Shown: positions 11,974-26,900 of the stretch, piece by piece
Layout: every line of letters begins with the position of its first letter
Position numbering within the stretch: position 1 is the stretch's first letter
NCBI RefSeq assembly: GCF_023973825.1
Contig: NC_090127.1
Span: 2,717,501-2,781,500, forward strand
Source of the DNA: Plasmodium brasilianum
Lineage: Eukaryota; Apicomplexa; Aconoidasida; Haemosporida; Plasmodiidae
Direction: 5' to 3'
Length of the DNA: 64,000 nucleotides
The notes under the pieces: model-generated
The model's input: only the letters and a program-made list of their open reading frames with translations
The model's database searches: none
Told to the model about the DNA's origin: nothing
Position numbers and translations under genes: made by a program

Positions 11974-14900
11974 ATGAATAATTATTCCACGAATAACATA
12001 GAAAAAAGTAAGATAAATAAGACAAATAAAGTAAATAATATTCATAAAAGTCTAAGTGAAGATATAAAGAAGCAAAATACAAATAATGGAATAATAGAAC
12101 ATAATAAAGGGAGTAGCATAAAAAATGAAAAAATTATGGAGCATAATATTGTAGATGAAGTAGTTAAACTGAAAACGGAATTAAAAAATGCTTTAATAGA
12201 AAATAGTGAATTGAAAAAGAAATATAATGAAGATACTGAAAAGTTAAATTTACTTTCTTTAAAAAATGCTTCTCTTTTAAATGAGTTATTGGATGAAAAA
12301 AACAAAATTCAAATTAAGTACAATACTTATAAAGAGGAATCATTGAATGATATAAAAAGACTACAAGAAGAATTGGATAAAAATGTGGTTATGCTAAATT
12401 GTTTAAAAGATGAACTTCTGTTTAAGGAAGAGGAATTAAAAAAGGCTGAAATTATTGAGAAGCTTTATAAGCAAGAAACGGAAATAAATCAAGAAAAGGA
12501 AATTAAAATAAAAGCCTTAGAAAAGGTTATAAAGGAAAGGAAGAATATAACCATAAATAGTAATGGGACAAACAACAGTAATGAAGCAATTAATGATAAT
12601 TTTAAAGAGGAAGTACAATTACTACAAATAGAATTAGAGAACAAGAATGACGAATTAAAGATTTTAAATAAAAAGTATGAACATATAAAAAAAACGAACA
12701 AAGATATAGAAAAGAAAATATATTTTTTAAAAGAAGAAGTGGATTATTATAAAAATAATGAAAACAGTTTTATAATGCAAAATATTTTTAATGCAGAAAA
12801 TAATCTAGATGAATCTTTATGTAAAAAGCACCTTATGAAAATGTCTATTTTGTACAATGTATTATATAAAATAGTTGTATATGACCATAAAAGCTTGCTC
12901 GAAAGAGATAAGCTCATTTATTCTTTAGAAAAGGAAAATACACATTTTTTAAAAAAATTCGTTGCAGATGAAATGTACACGCTTTACCTAAAAGATTGTA
13001 TTAGTAAAATTAATTTGACCTATCAAATAGATTTACATAAACAAGAAAAAAAGTTCATATTACTAAATGCGGAGTATGATGATCTTTACAATAAATTTTT
13101 ACATGAAAAGAATGAAAATTGTTTACTAAATGAAAAATACGATAAAATTATTTTTAGTCAAAAAAAAGAAATACATAATTTAAAAAGTCATATATCTATT
13201 CAGAATAAAGATAAAGAAATATTAACAAAATACATTGACAATTATATCACATATATAGAAAATTCTTACGAAAAGTATTGCACACTAAGTAACGAATATA
13301 TAAATTTAGAGCAACTGGTAAAAGATCTTGAAGAAAAAAATGCAAATTTAGTGGTCCTTGTCAGTCAGATAAATAAGGATTATAATGAGGACTGTGCTAA
13401 CGATAATACTACTATAAACGCGAGTGAAACAAATGGGAGTAGTACTAACACAATAGGTAAAAGAAATACTATAACGTTAGATGTTGACCACATGAAATTA
13501 ATTAAAAACGATATTAAAGATAAAGATATTAAAATTATAGAATTAGAAAGTAGAAATTTAAAATTAGTCAAAACTATTGATAAGTTAAATGAAGAACTAT
13601 TCAATAATAAGAAAGGTGAGCACACAGATGGTGAATCAAAAAAAATTAAAGACTTATGTTTTGATCTGAAAGATATTTGTTCTAACCTAGAAATAGAAAT
13701 TAAAGAAAAGAATTACATAATAGATGAACTAACGGAAAAGTTAAATCAATCAGAAAAAAAAAATAAGGATAACCAAGTAATATTAGAATTATCTGAATTC
13801 AGGATTCAAAATTTTAATGATAATATAAAATATTACCAACAAAAGGTAAATGAATTAAGCGAACAATTACAAAAGAAGGAAGCTGAAATAGCTATTTTTC
13901 ATGAATACAACGAGAGGTTAAAAGAGGAGAAGGTTAAAATGGAATATGAAAATATAAAAATTATGGAAAAATTGAACGAATTGCAAATAGAAAATGATCA
14001 TCTAACAAAAGGAACCGTATTTCTGAACAGCGAATTAAATAATAATAACACGAATAACTGCAGAAATGTTATCAGTAATAATGTTATTAACCATAATATA
14101 AGTGATAAGGGGGAGTTACTTCCTAATAAAGGGGGTCTCGTTGTGGATGACCTGTTATATGTAAATGAAAAATCATCTATACAAAATGAAGATAGAAACG
14201 AAAGAACCCCTGAATATGAAAATACAAGAGAACAAGATAACCGATATAATGGAATTTTCAAATTTATGCAATCTAAAAAAAATGCTTCTGAAGAAAAGAG
14301 TGATTTGATGTTCAGAATAGATAAATTGACTGATGAAAATATACTGTTAATTAAGGAAAATGAAGAAATATTTGATAAATTACAGATGATAACAAATGAA
14401 AATGTCAGAATTAAGAATGAATTAATGTATGCGAAATCGGATGCAGAGAAGTCTTTGTTTTGTTTAGAATATGAAAAAAAAGAAAAATTAAAATATAAAT
14501 TATTATTAAGACAAAAAAAAAGAAAAGGAAAAGAACTCAAAAGAACATTCAACAAAATAATGTGTACAGTAAAAGATTTAGTTATAAATATAAAAAGAAT
14601 TGATAGGGAAAATAAGAAAAATGATATTAATAATTCGTTTTTTATTTCTTCTTCCTCTGAAAATAATTCAAAAGAAGATTTATTGTCAGACAGTGGAAAG
14701 ACAAACACACAATTAATGGTGTCCTCTGTTGCTAAGTCGAGGAAAAGCCATAACAACACAAGTATAGATGGAAAGAATAGTTTTAATAGTAGATCAACAA
14801 AAGTATTCAAATCATTAGAAAAGGAGGAACATTTAAAACGTAGTTCTAGTGAAAATTATAGAATTACCAAAAAGGAAAAGAAAATGAAGATGAAAATTGT

Positions 14901-17900
14901 GTACATGAAAATAAAAATGCACAGATTTTCCATAAATAGTCATTTCAAAATAAACGTGAAAAAATACAAAAAGGCATACAGACAGTTGAGTGGAACTCTG
15001 TCTTATTTAAATGAGAAAGAAAATGTAAACTTAATTGTATTAACAGATCAGGAAAGAAATGTAAAAGGTTTGGAAACGTTTTATTCTATACCTAACAGTA
15101 CGGATTCAAGAGTAATAATACAGGAAAATCAGAAGGAAAAAAAAGAAAAAATAAGTGACTTTTCCATGTTTCAATCTGGAAAGATGATAAATAATCTTAA
15201 TTATATAAAAAGAAAATACGAATCAAAAATAAAAGAAACATTAATGATGCAAAGGAAACTAATAGATAATGAGAAGGAATTAAATTGTACTAATATGAAA
15301 TATGAGAATTTGCTAAATGAACACGATTCGTTAATTACCGAGATAAGGGAAAGAACAGAGAAATTAGGAAGTATTGAAAAGAGTTATAATTTATTGTTTG
15401 AAAAATATAGTGAAACACAAGATGAAATAAAAATGCATGAACAGAAAACGCAAGATATATTTAATGAATGTAATGAGCTGGTAGAATATATGAAGAAAAA
15501 AGAAAATAAAATAAAAGAATTTGATGAACATTTAAAGAAAATGGAATTTAAATATAATGAAGAAAGAGAGAAAAATGATATTTTAACTAAGGACAATATC
15601 GCATTAGATAATTTAAATTTAAAATATAAGGAAGACATTGATCTTTATAAGAAAAAATTCGAAAGTATACAAACTGAGCTAAAATTAAGATTATCCAAAA
15701 TTGAAGAATTAGAATTGATTCAGAAAAATACAGAAAATGAAATGTTTTATTTAAAATCAGCTACGTATAAATATGAAACTAATTTAAAAGAAGCCCATGA
15801 TGATTTAAATAATATGAGTGAGGTGACTACCAAATTGCAGAAAGAATTACGTGATAAGCAGATTAACGCAGATATGCTGAAAGATCAAATTTTAAATAGA
15901 GACTACTTCTTGTACAATATAAACGAATTGTATAAAAAGAAAGAATATTTTTATAAAAATTTAAAACAAAGGGTTCAGGGGTTTAACAAAATGTTTATAG
16001 AATTATGTGAAAGTTTTGAAATGAATGAGATTAAAAAATTTAATGAGTTGTATGAAACATTTGAATTTAATGATTCTGATTACAAGAAAAATATTCTACA
16101 CTTTCAACTAAATGAAAAAGACAAGTTTTCAGAAACGGTAGAGGATATTGTAAAAACGGTAGATGCATTAAGTGAGTTTAATTTAAAATTTGAAGAAGAA
16201 AGAAACGAAATGGTAGCTAGAATTAATGAGTTAGAAAATAAATTAAAAGTTAAAATGAATGAATATAATCAGCTCTACGAACAATACGAAAATAATATCA
16301 AAAATATTCTAACTGAAAGAGATGAAAGAGTAGAAGATTGCTTAACTCTTTCAGAGGATGTAAAGAAAAAGAATAATGAAATTAATATACTAATGAAACA
16401 ATTAGATGAAAAAAATCTAGAATTTAATGAAATACAAATGAAATGTAATTTTTTGAGTAACGAATTGAAAAATGTGGAAAATTCGAAAATTCATCTGAAA
16501 GAAAGATTAACAGAAATTGAAAATGATCAAGAAAAACAAATTGACTTTTTAGCAAAAGAAAATGATTGTTTAAAAGAGGATATATACAATATAAAAAACG
16601 TCATGCATAATTTGGATGAAGAAATAATTAAATTGAAGAAAACCATTGATATTCTTAAGCAGGAAAAATATACATACGAAAATGAAATGGAAAAATTAAG
16701 AGAAATTCTAGAGGAGGAAAAAAGATTTAATGATATATTAAAAGAAAATGAAAAAAATTTTATAAACGAAATAAAGGAAGCACATCAATATGCTATTAAA
16801 AAGGAGGAAGAAATTAATACTTTGAAATTGAATTATCAATTAGAGCAAAATAAATACATAGACGAAATTGATAATTTGAAAATAAAAAATAAAGAAATTC
16901 AAAATTCTGTGAAAAATCAATTAAAAATGGTATCCGATTTAGAATTGCAAATGTTAGAATATAAAGTGTTGTTAGATAAAAATACTAGCATGAAAATTTT
17001 AGTTCAAGAATTAGAAGGTAAAATTGATGAGTTAATAAAAGATAATGAAAAATTATGTATTGATTTAAAAAAAGAAAAGCTTGTTAATGAAGAAAAGGAA
17101 AAAAATATACTAGCATTAAACGAAGATATTAAATTGCGCGAAACCAAAATTCTTGAACACGATTCCATGTTGTTAAAACTTAAGGATGAAAAAGAGCAAT
17201 TAAATCAGGAAATTTTCATCTTAAATGATATTAAAAAAAATAAAGATAATATAATAGAAGAATTAGAAAACAATTTGAGAAAAGCTGTTTTTGGTGATAT
17301 TAAAATTAACGAAATGGAAAAGACGCAATTAGAATACAAAATATTTACCGAAGAGGACTTAGGAATAAAAGCCAATGAGGATGTAGATTTGGATGACCTA
17401 ATCAGTTCAGGCATGTGCATTTTTAATAACAACAACAGAGGAAGTAGCAAATTTGTTAGCAACAATATTAGTAATAACAATAATTATAACAGTAATGTAA
17501 ACAATGTGAACGGAATCGTAGAATTAAAAAAATATAGTCTATTTTTGAAGGAGGAGAACGATGCAATTAAACAAGAGCTAAGAAAATTAAAAGACAAATC
17601 ATCCATAGATAACAGAAGATATGTAGAAATGGAAAGAATAATAGAAAGGAGAGATGATATTATCAGAAAGATGAATAATGAAATTATTGCGTATAATGAA
17701 AAAATTAAAAGTCTTGAAAAAGACACAAATCAACTTAGTTCAGAATTGTATGCAGTAAATGAATTACTTGCACTTAGAAGTGATGAATGCAAAGAATTAT
17801 CCATCGAATTATATGAATTGACGGATGTTAAAAATAAGTTAATGGTTAAAAATGAAATTCTTGAAAAACAAATAGATTTCTTTAAACATGAAGTTGAAGA

Positions 17901-20900
17901 GAAATCTGAGTTGTTAAATGATTTAGATATGAAAAAGACGGAAAACAAAAATAAGGAGTATGAAAAAAGCGTTATAATTAATGAATATAACAGGACCTTA
18001 AATGTTTATTATAAAATATGCTCCCACATCATTTACTACAAAAAGTACTTAGAAAAGGAACTAAACGCAAAGGATAAATACAACAATGATAGGAAGGAGG
18101 TGCATATGCAGGAGGATGCGCGGACAGACATAAAAATGAACATTGACAAGGAAAACGAGACTGATGATGAGGAGAATGGAATGCTTATCCGTTCTCTAAA
18201 CCTGAGCAGTCTTCACAGTTCGATGAACAGCGATATAGGTAATATAAAACCAAATGACACCAATGAAATTTTCAATTATATAAATGATTTTCTTAAATGT
18301 ATAAGGCAACTAATATTTAAAAAAAGGGTATTTGAATCCAAGTTAGAAAACGCTGAAAAGAAATATAATGATTTTAAGGAAAAATTAAAAGAAGACAAGG
18401 ATCTAATAAATGATTTGAAAAAAAAACTAAGGGAAAATGAGGAACGCAATAATGCAAGCAGTTCAAATAGGAATAAAAATGAGGAGTATAACAAATATAA
18501 TGTGGAAAATTTTGAAGACTACAATTCTGAAGGCAGCATTTTCGACAGTAACAGCATTTCTGTGAATTATAAAGAACTAAGTAGAGATATCCGAAGTTGT
18601 AGTCATAAAAATGATACGATAGAAAGAAAACATTTATTAATTTTAAAATATGAAAATGAAAAGTTAATACAAGAAAATAAATATCTAAACGAACAAGTAA
18701 ATAACTTAATGAATATGGAAAATTGCGTAAACGAATTGAAGAAAAAGAATGAGCTTTTCGAAAAGGGCAATGCAACACACAATGAATATGGATTTGTAGC
18801 TGAAAATAAATATCTTAAATTTCAAATAGACGCAATATCGAACGAATTAAATATATATAGAAATAAAAATGAATATTTAAAAAAGAAAACTGTAAATTAT
18901 GAAGACATAATTGATAGCTTACAAAAAGAAATAATTACTATTATTGATAAACAAAAGGAATGTGATGAAGAATTCTATAAAATAGAAAAACAATTAGAAA
19001 AAAAAAATGAACACATAGAATACTTAATGAACAAGAGAAAAGAAGATGAAGAACGTGTGGAAACAGAATATGCGAAGTGCTTAAAATTGGAAAACGAATT
19101 TTTAGCCTTAACTGATGATATATTTAAAAAAGAGTCTAAGATAAATGAATATGAAGAAATAATAAAAAAATTAAACGACGACATAAAGGAACATATTATC
19201 GAAAAAGAAGAACTGCAAACATATGCGCAAAATTTAAAAAACAAATATGGTGCTTTTGAAAATAAGTATAATGATTTGTACGACATTTTTGAAAAGGAGA
19301 AGCAAGGAAAATCAGAATTGGAAAAGAAGGAAGAGAGTGCACTAATTACAAAATTAAAAAATTATGATGATATTATAACGGATATTTTAAATGAAAAGGA
19401 AACGTTATTAAATAAATATGATGAATTGAAAAGAGTGCATGATGAGAAATTAAAAGTTGAATCTTCACTACATAAAGAAATAAGTGATCTTCGAAAGAAT
19501 AATCAGAAATTAAGTGAAAAGAATAAATCCTTAATTGAAGATGTAAACAATCTGGTTAAGGAAAATGAAGAATACAACATAAAATTAGTAGATTTGGATA
19601 AAGAAAAATTTGATCTATATATGAAATATTTAAAATTGTCTGAAGAATTTAATAACCTTCCATCCTCATCCCTATATGAGAATATTAAGGCGAAGAAGCA
19701 AGCTAGCGATGATTATTTGACTGAGTCGTGTCAATTAAGGGAGAAGGAAATAAAGGAAAGGGAAAATTTTCTAGAAATGAGGCATATTAGTTTATGTGAT
19801 TATAATGATGATCGTAGGAAAGACATTGAACAGTTACATTATTTTGATGAAAAGGATGGAGAAGAAGAAAAAAAAAAAATAAATAAAATAAAAAATTATA
19901 CTACTACTGCTACTAATAATAGTAATAATAATAATTGTGATAATAAGCATAATAAAGCAGCAAAAATAAAGGATAACAACAGTGAGAAAAGCATTATTTT
20001 GAATAATTTAAAAAACGAAATGAACGATTTAAGAATTGAAAATGATTTACTTAAAGCAAAAATTAGTGAATTAGAATACCTGAACGCAAATGTTTTCAAT
20101 GATAATAAAGAGTTAATCAAAATAATATCATCTTTGCAAAAGGACAACTCCAGAAGTAAAAGCAAGACGGACGAAGGTAGTCCTTGTGATAAAATGCTAG
20201 AAATAGAAAATTCTCCCAATAAGCAGGAATTAATTAATATGAACAAATTAGAAAAAGAAAAAAACGAAAACTTAAAATTAGAAATTTATAATCTTAAAAA
20301 TAAAATTGATGAATATAATATTATTCTGAACAAACGTTCTCATTTTGAAGAGTGCAATAAGAGAGCAAAAAATTATTTGTACTACTTGAACGACAGGATT
20401 AAAGGTTTCATAGACATATTTAGTGAAAATAATTTTAACTATGCATATTTTAAATCGGAACTGAGAAAAATAAAGTCAAACAATTTAATGGTTATTCATG
20501 ACAATTTTGCGAATTCTGATCATCTGGGAAGTTTCACCAATTTTGATAATTATAAGAATACGCCTAGTAACTACTCAGCGGATGATGATACTAGTAGTAG
20601 TGTGAGTTCGAAGATAATCGTAAATTTCTTCACAGCGTACGGTGATAAAAATAATGAGAATGACATTATTATTAGTAGGATAGAATTAAGAAAATTTTAT
20701 AAATACATTATAAAGTTAAAGGAAGATTATAGTAAAAAATGCTTATTAGCAGTTAATCAAAAGAATATGATTGAGGAATTAAATAAAGAAATATTTAATT
20801 ATTCAAAACAGAATAAGAATTATCAAGAAGAAGAGATAAAACTAAAAACAAAAATAAATGAAATATTAAATGAAAACTCAGCCAATGTTGAAAAGTTCCA

Positions 20901-23900
20901 AAGGATTCATGAAAAATTGTTAAAAGAACTTGAGCAGGAGATTAGTAAAAACAGCAGTCTGTTAGAAGAATTAAATATTAAGAATGAGCAACATAGAATG
21001 TATGAAGAGAACGAAGCAAGAATAGAAAAGTTGCTTAACTGTAGAGACACGGATGACAGTGGCATACTGAAGAGTAGAGAAGGGAGAAATATAAGAAGTA
21101 ACCCGAGGGGTAGCAGTAGTAATAGGAATGATAGTAATAATATTAATAGTAATCAACATAATAATAGTAATAATTCTAATTTGAATAAAATTTGTACCTT
21201 ATTAGACGAACACAAGGAAGTAAGGCAAAAAAATTCCAAGTTGCTGTTGGAGAGTAACAATTTGATATCTGAGAATGATACACTAAAAGGTGTTATAGCA
21301 AAGATGGACACTGAAATAACCAGTTTAAAAAATGAATTAAATGAAAAAATAGCTATAATTAATAATAAAGAACACGAAAATGAACAATCATTATTACACA
21401 ATATTAACAAATTAGAGAAGGATGAAACAGTTAACAAGAGAATTAGCTTTTCTCCAAATGATAATGATATTATTAGGGAATATGAGGATATCCTTTCAAT
21501 AATTGAAAAAAAAAATAGCGACTTAGAAAATAATTGTGAAAAATTTTTAAAACAAAATAATGAACTAACAGAAAAGTATAACAGTCTATGGGATGAATAC
21601 AACTCACTAAAAGATTTCATAAAAGAGAAGAAAATAGAATTAAATTTGTTCGATCTAAACTGTAGTAGTCGAATAAAACAGAATGATGATATAAGTCGAA
21701 AGGATTACATGAATATAGATGTAACATCACATAATGCACAAAATAGAATAGGAAAGGATGGGAACATAAATAATAAACATAATAATTTTCTCCTATCACC
21801 AGATGACTTAGTGATACTGACTAAGCACATAAATTCTATAGAAGTTTTAAATAGAGATTTACTAAAAAATGACAGTCTCGAAACATATATCAAATTAATC
21901 AGAAGAGATATTAATAACATTTTGAAGGAGGAGTATAACAATGAAGTTACTAAGTCGACAAACGAACTAATTAATAAACTAAAGCAAAAAGAAGAGGAGA
22001 TAAAGAAGTACGAAATTGTGGTTAACAATATGAACATGCACTTGAATAATAAAGAAGAAATAGTTAATAATTTAAAAAATATATATGAAGAAGAATTAAG
22101 AAGAAAAAAAGATTTGAAAAAGAAATTGAATGAATCTTTTGAAGAAACTAAAGCTACTAGCAATGTGCATGACTTGCAAAATGATGAAATGATTATAAAA
22201 ATAAGGAACGGATATGAAGAACTACTAAACGAGTATAATATATCGATAAATACATTAGAAGAAACTAAAGGGAAATTGGAAATTTTGAAAAATGAAAAGG
22301 ATAAAATAGAAAAATTAAAAGATATAGAAATTAATGATAAAGAACATATTATTAAAAAGTTAGAGTTAGTAAATAGTCAATTAAAAGAAAAAGCAGAGAA
22401 TGTAAAAAATACACTAAATGAAGAATTGCAATTAAAAGAGGATATAATTAGTGAGAAATTGCAAGTAGTGGAGGAATTAGGTAAAGAAGTACATTTTCTG
22501 AAAAGTGAAAAATCTAGTAATACAAAATATATCAGTGAATTGGAACTACAAATAGCTAATCTAAATAATGAAATAAATACGTTAAATAATCTCTTAAATG
22601 ATTCAAAGGAAGAAAAGAATTTAATAAATAGTACATTAGAGGAAAAAGAAAATGAAATTGTTAACCTGAGAAATAAAATAGATAACTATGTTGATCTATT
22701 AAACGAAAAGAATAAATATGAAAATGTAATAGATCATGGTATCAAAAGGAGTAGTACTACATTTGAAAAGGAAAAAAGTATAGTAAATAAGAACGAAATG
22801 GATCACTATGAAAACGAACTGGATGAATTAAAAAGAAAGAATCAAATACAAAGTGATTTACATTATAAAAAATTAAATGAACTAAGAATAGACTTAAAAA
22901 ATTCATGTGCGAGTTATAATCAACTAAAATTTGATAGCGAGAAAAAAATTGAATATTATAAGGAAGAAGCTAATAATTTAAAATATTACATAAAAGGATT
23001 AGAAGAAGAAAATGAAAAAAAAGATAAAAAATATGCCCTAATAGAATTAGCTATAAAAGAAATGGACAAGGAAATAATCATACTTAAAGCAGATATAAAA
23101 GACAAACTTTTGTATATATCAGATCTTGAGAAAAATATTGATCAGAGGAAAAGAGATATGCAGCTTTTAGAAGAAGACATTATCATTGTTCAACATATAA
23201 TTATTACCTATATTGAATCGGATGGAACTAATATTGATGAATTCGTAAAAGAATTATATGACAAAACGAAGACAAAATATTTGCTGTTTATAAAGGATAT
23301 TATGATAAAAGTGCATCAGTACTATATCAAAGTAGAACTAAAGAAAAGGCACGAAATGAATAATGACAATCTGATAAAGATAAAAGATGAAATTTTTAAC
23401 TTAGAAGAAAAATTAAATCAAATGGTTATAGAGAAAAACTTGTATGAGAGGGAAGCACAGGAGAGGAAACATGAATTAGACATATTACAGGATGAAAAGG
23501 AATCATATACTAACGAACTGAAAAACTTAGTAAACCAGCTTGATAAAAAAAGAGAAGAAATAACATATATAAATGATAAGTTAGATGAAGTAGATATTAG
23601 AGAAAAAAATGTAAAATATAAGGAAAATGAATTATTAATCAAGAATGAAAATTTTATGAACAAGGAAAATGAACTTATGAAAAACAAAGAAGATCTTATC
23701 AGTAGAGAAAGTGAATTCCTCAAAAATAAAGAAGATTTAATAAGTAAAACAAACGAGTTAATGATGAAAAGGGAAGAATTAAATAATGAAAGGATCCATG
23801 TGGAAGAGTTAAAAAACGATCTAATGATTAAATTCGAAAAGTTGTACAGCGCACAGAATGATATAAAAATTAAGGAAACCAAGCTAAAAAAAATATACGA

Positions 23901-26900
23901 AAAACTGAAAGATCATGACATCATAGAATTGCTAGATATCAACAATGGTGATAATAACAACAGCACTAGTGGAAATAATAAGGATAGGGATGTCTTGTTA
24001 AACAAATCACCTAGTAACAACATGAGCAACTCTGCCTCCTTAAGAATAATCGAAGAATATAACTATAATATAGAAAATGAAAATGATACCTTAAATTTAG
24101 ACTCACTTGAATATACCACATATTTTATGGAATTTAAAAGGAAAATTAAAAATTTGAAAAATGATTTAGTGAATCGTGAAAAGGATATAGAAATATACAA
24201 GAAGACATCAGAAATTGAAAAAAAAGAAAAAGAATTATACAAAGTTGAGTTAGAAAAGTTAAAAGAGATACTACAATCAGAACAGATGAGTAGAGGAAAA
24301 ATGGAGGAAGAACTGGAAGGACTCAAGGAGCTACTACACGCGGATCAGATGAGTAGAGGAAAAATGGATGAGAAAGTGGAAGGACTAAAGGAACTACTAC
24401 ACATGGAACAGATGAATAAAGGAAAAATGGAGGAAGAACTGGAAGGACTCAAGGAGATACTACACTCCGAACAGATGAATAGAAGTAAAATAGAAAAAGA
24501 ACTAGAAAGATACAAAAGTGATGATTCTCACATTTTGAAATCCCTCAGAAAATCAGAAGAGCAAATAAATGAAAAAAACAATCAAATATTAGAGTTACAA
24601 CAAAAATTAATTGAATCGGCGCATGAAATAAGCATGATAAATAATAGCAAGAATGTACTGGAAGAAAAAATAAATGATTATGAAAAGAAAATGGACCATT
24701 TAAATTGTGTAATAACTAATCTTGAAAAGGAAATAAAAGACGTCAACAGGGAGAAGCTAAATATTACTAGAAAATCTATAGAAAAAATTATAGACGACGG
24801 GGAGGATATTAAAAAATTAAAAGAGGACTTAGATGACGCTCATGAATTAATTCTAAATCTAAAAAAAAAAAATGAAGATTTGTACAATATAAATATAGAA
24901 TTGCAAAAGGTAAATAGTGACATGAAATCTGATATAGACATCTTGTTAGCAAATATAGAGGATGTAAATGAAGAAAAGAAACTACATGAAAAAAGGTTAA
25001 GAGAAGATGAAGGAAAATATAATGAACTTAAAATAGTGTATGAGTCAAAAGTAATGGAATGTGAGCAGATTTATAACATGCTATCTAAAAAGATGAAAAG
25101 AAAATTAGAGTTACAGAAGGATATACAAGAAGATAATAATGTAAATATGCAAAGTAGGAACGATTTGAGCAATACCGTTAATAGTGACAATATTGAAACG
25201 GGTACAAATGAAGATGAAAAGTATATGCATGCATTAAATGAGAAAAATAGGGTTATAGAAGCGTTAAAGGAAAAAATAGTTCATAATGAGGACGAGATTA
25301 TAAAGAAGGAAGAACTTCTAAATGAATATAAATCTATAATTGATCATATTTCATCTAAAATACATATATTTGAAGATAACCTACAATTTTTGGTACAGTT
25401 AAACGAATATATAAGTGAAAATAATTACACGTATGAGAACATATTGCATATACTAAATGATTCACTCATATATAAAAAAATAATAAAAAGAATTCTTATG
25501 GACAATCCATTCTTTAAACAAATTAGTTTAATAAAACAGCATCTAGTAGATGTAATAAAAAAAAGTGCATCTAACACGAAGGAGAACTTAAAATTAAGTT
25601 TAATAAAAAAGAAGGATTCAGGTAAAAAGGATAACAATCAGAATTCGAATAATGCGTTATATTTGAGTGAAAACGCACATTCTTTTCAAAAAGAGAATGA
25701 AGAATTAGCTGATAATTTAGATTATGTATTAAAGGTTATAGAGGAAGATTTCAACAATTTTGAAAGTATATGCATTGAAATACATAATTTGTGTGAAAGA
25801 GAAGAACTGAGTACCGTATATAAAAAATTAAATATTCTTGAGTATAGCTATAACAGTATTATAAATAATATTATAAACAATGTTATAAATGAAATTAAAA
25901 AGATAAATAACATATCAAATAAGGAAAAAGGTGAATTAAAAAAAAATATGAAAACTTTAAAAAAAAAATTGAATTCATTGTCTAATGATTTTTTAAAAAA
26001 TATAGAAGAAACGGAAAAGCTTAATGAACTATTATCGAAAGAGACCAAACACAATGATAGGTTACTAGCAGAAAAAGAAGAACTAAGAATACTGTACAAG
26101 AAATTAAGTGATGAATATAATGATAAGATTGTAATTATACAAAATAATGAATATGAATTAAAAAACATGCAGGATCAATTAATGGAAAAAAATGAGAACA
26201 CAACCAAGGCAGAGAAAATGAACGAGTTTCTAAAAACGGATCTCACTTATTTAAATACGTCTCTTGATCAAGCAGCGCAAAATTTAAATGAATTAAATAA
26301 TGAAAATATAAAAAATAAGATTATGTTAAAGGAGTTAACCGAGGAGAATGTGTACCTTAAGAATGAAGTTCATGATAAAATGCAAATTATACAGAACCTT
26401 GAAAACAATTTTGAATCCAAAAATCAGGTAATAAACGAGTTAAAGGAGTTCAATGATGTATTAATTAAAAAAATTGAGGATATGAACAAAGCGAACATGA
26501 GCGAGGAAGATGCGGAGGAAGGATATGGCGCAGTGGAAAAGGGAAGTAGCAAAAAAAAGAGGAAAGAAAAGAAAACAGGTAGAACGGGAAGGAGCAGAAG
26601 TAGAAGCAGAAGCAGAAGCAGGAGCAGGAACGGAAGTAGGAGCAGAAGTAGATGTAGAAGCAGAAGTAGGAGCAGAAATAAAAACGGAGTTGGAAACAAT
26701 AGGGATTATAGCGGAAATTATGCAACGGGGTCATGTGAAGAGATAAATAAAAATGAGTTGATGATCATAATTAGCAAGTTAGAAAATGACAACAACATTC
26801 TGAAAGAAGAGTTAGAAATTTTTAAAAACAATTTTAATATATTAAAAGAAAAGAAGCAGGAACTGGAGGAAATAGTAAATAGTAATGACGTAGCACTTAA

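Noticed and set aside
14000..14808. 270-codon minus-strand ORF rich in Phe, Ser and Leu
   Set aside because: Antisense shadow of the giant coiled-coil gene; Glu/Lys/Asn codons read backwards give Phe/Leu/Ile/Ser.
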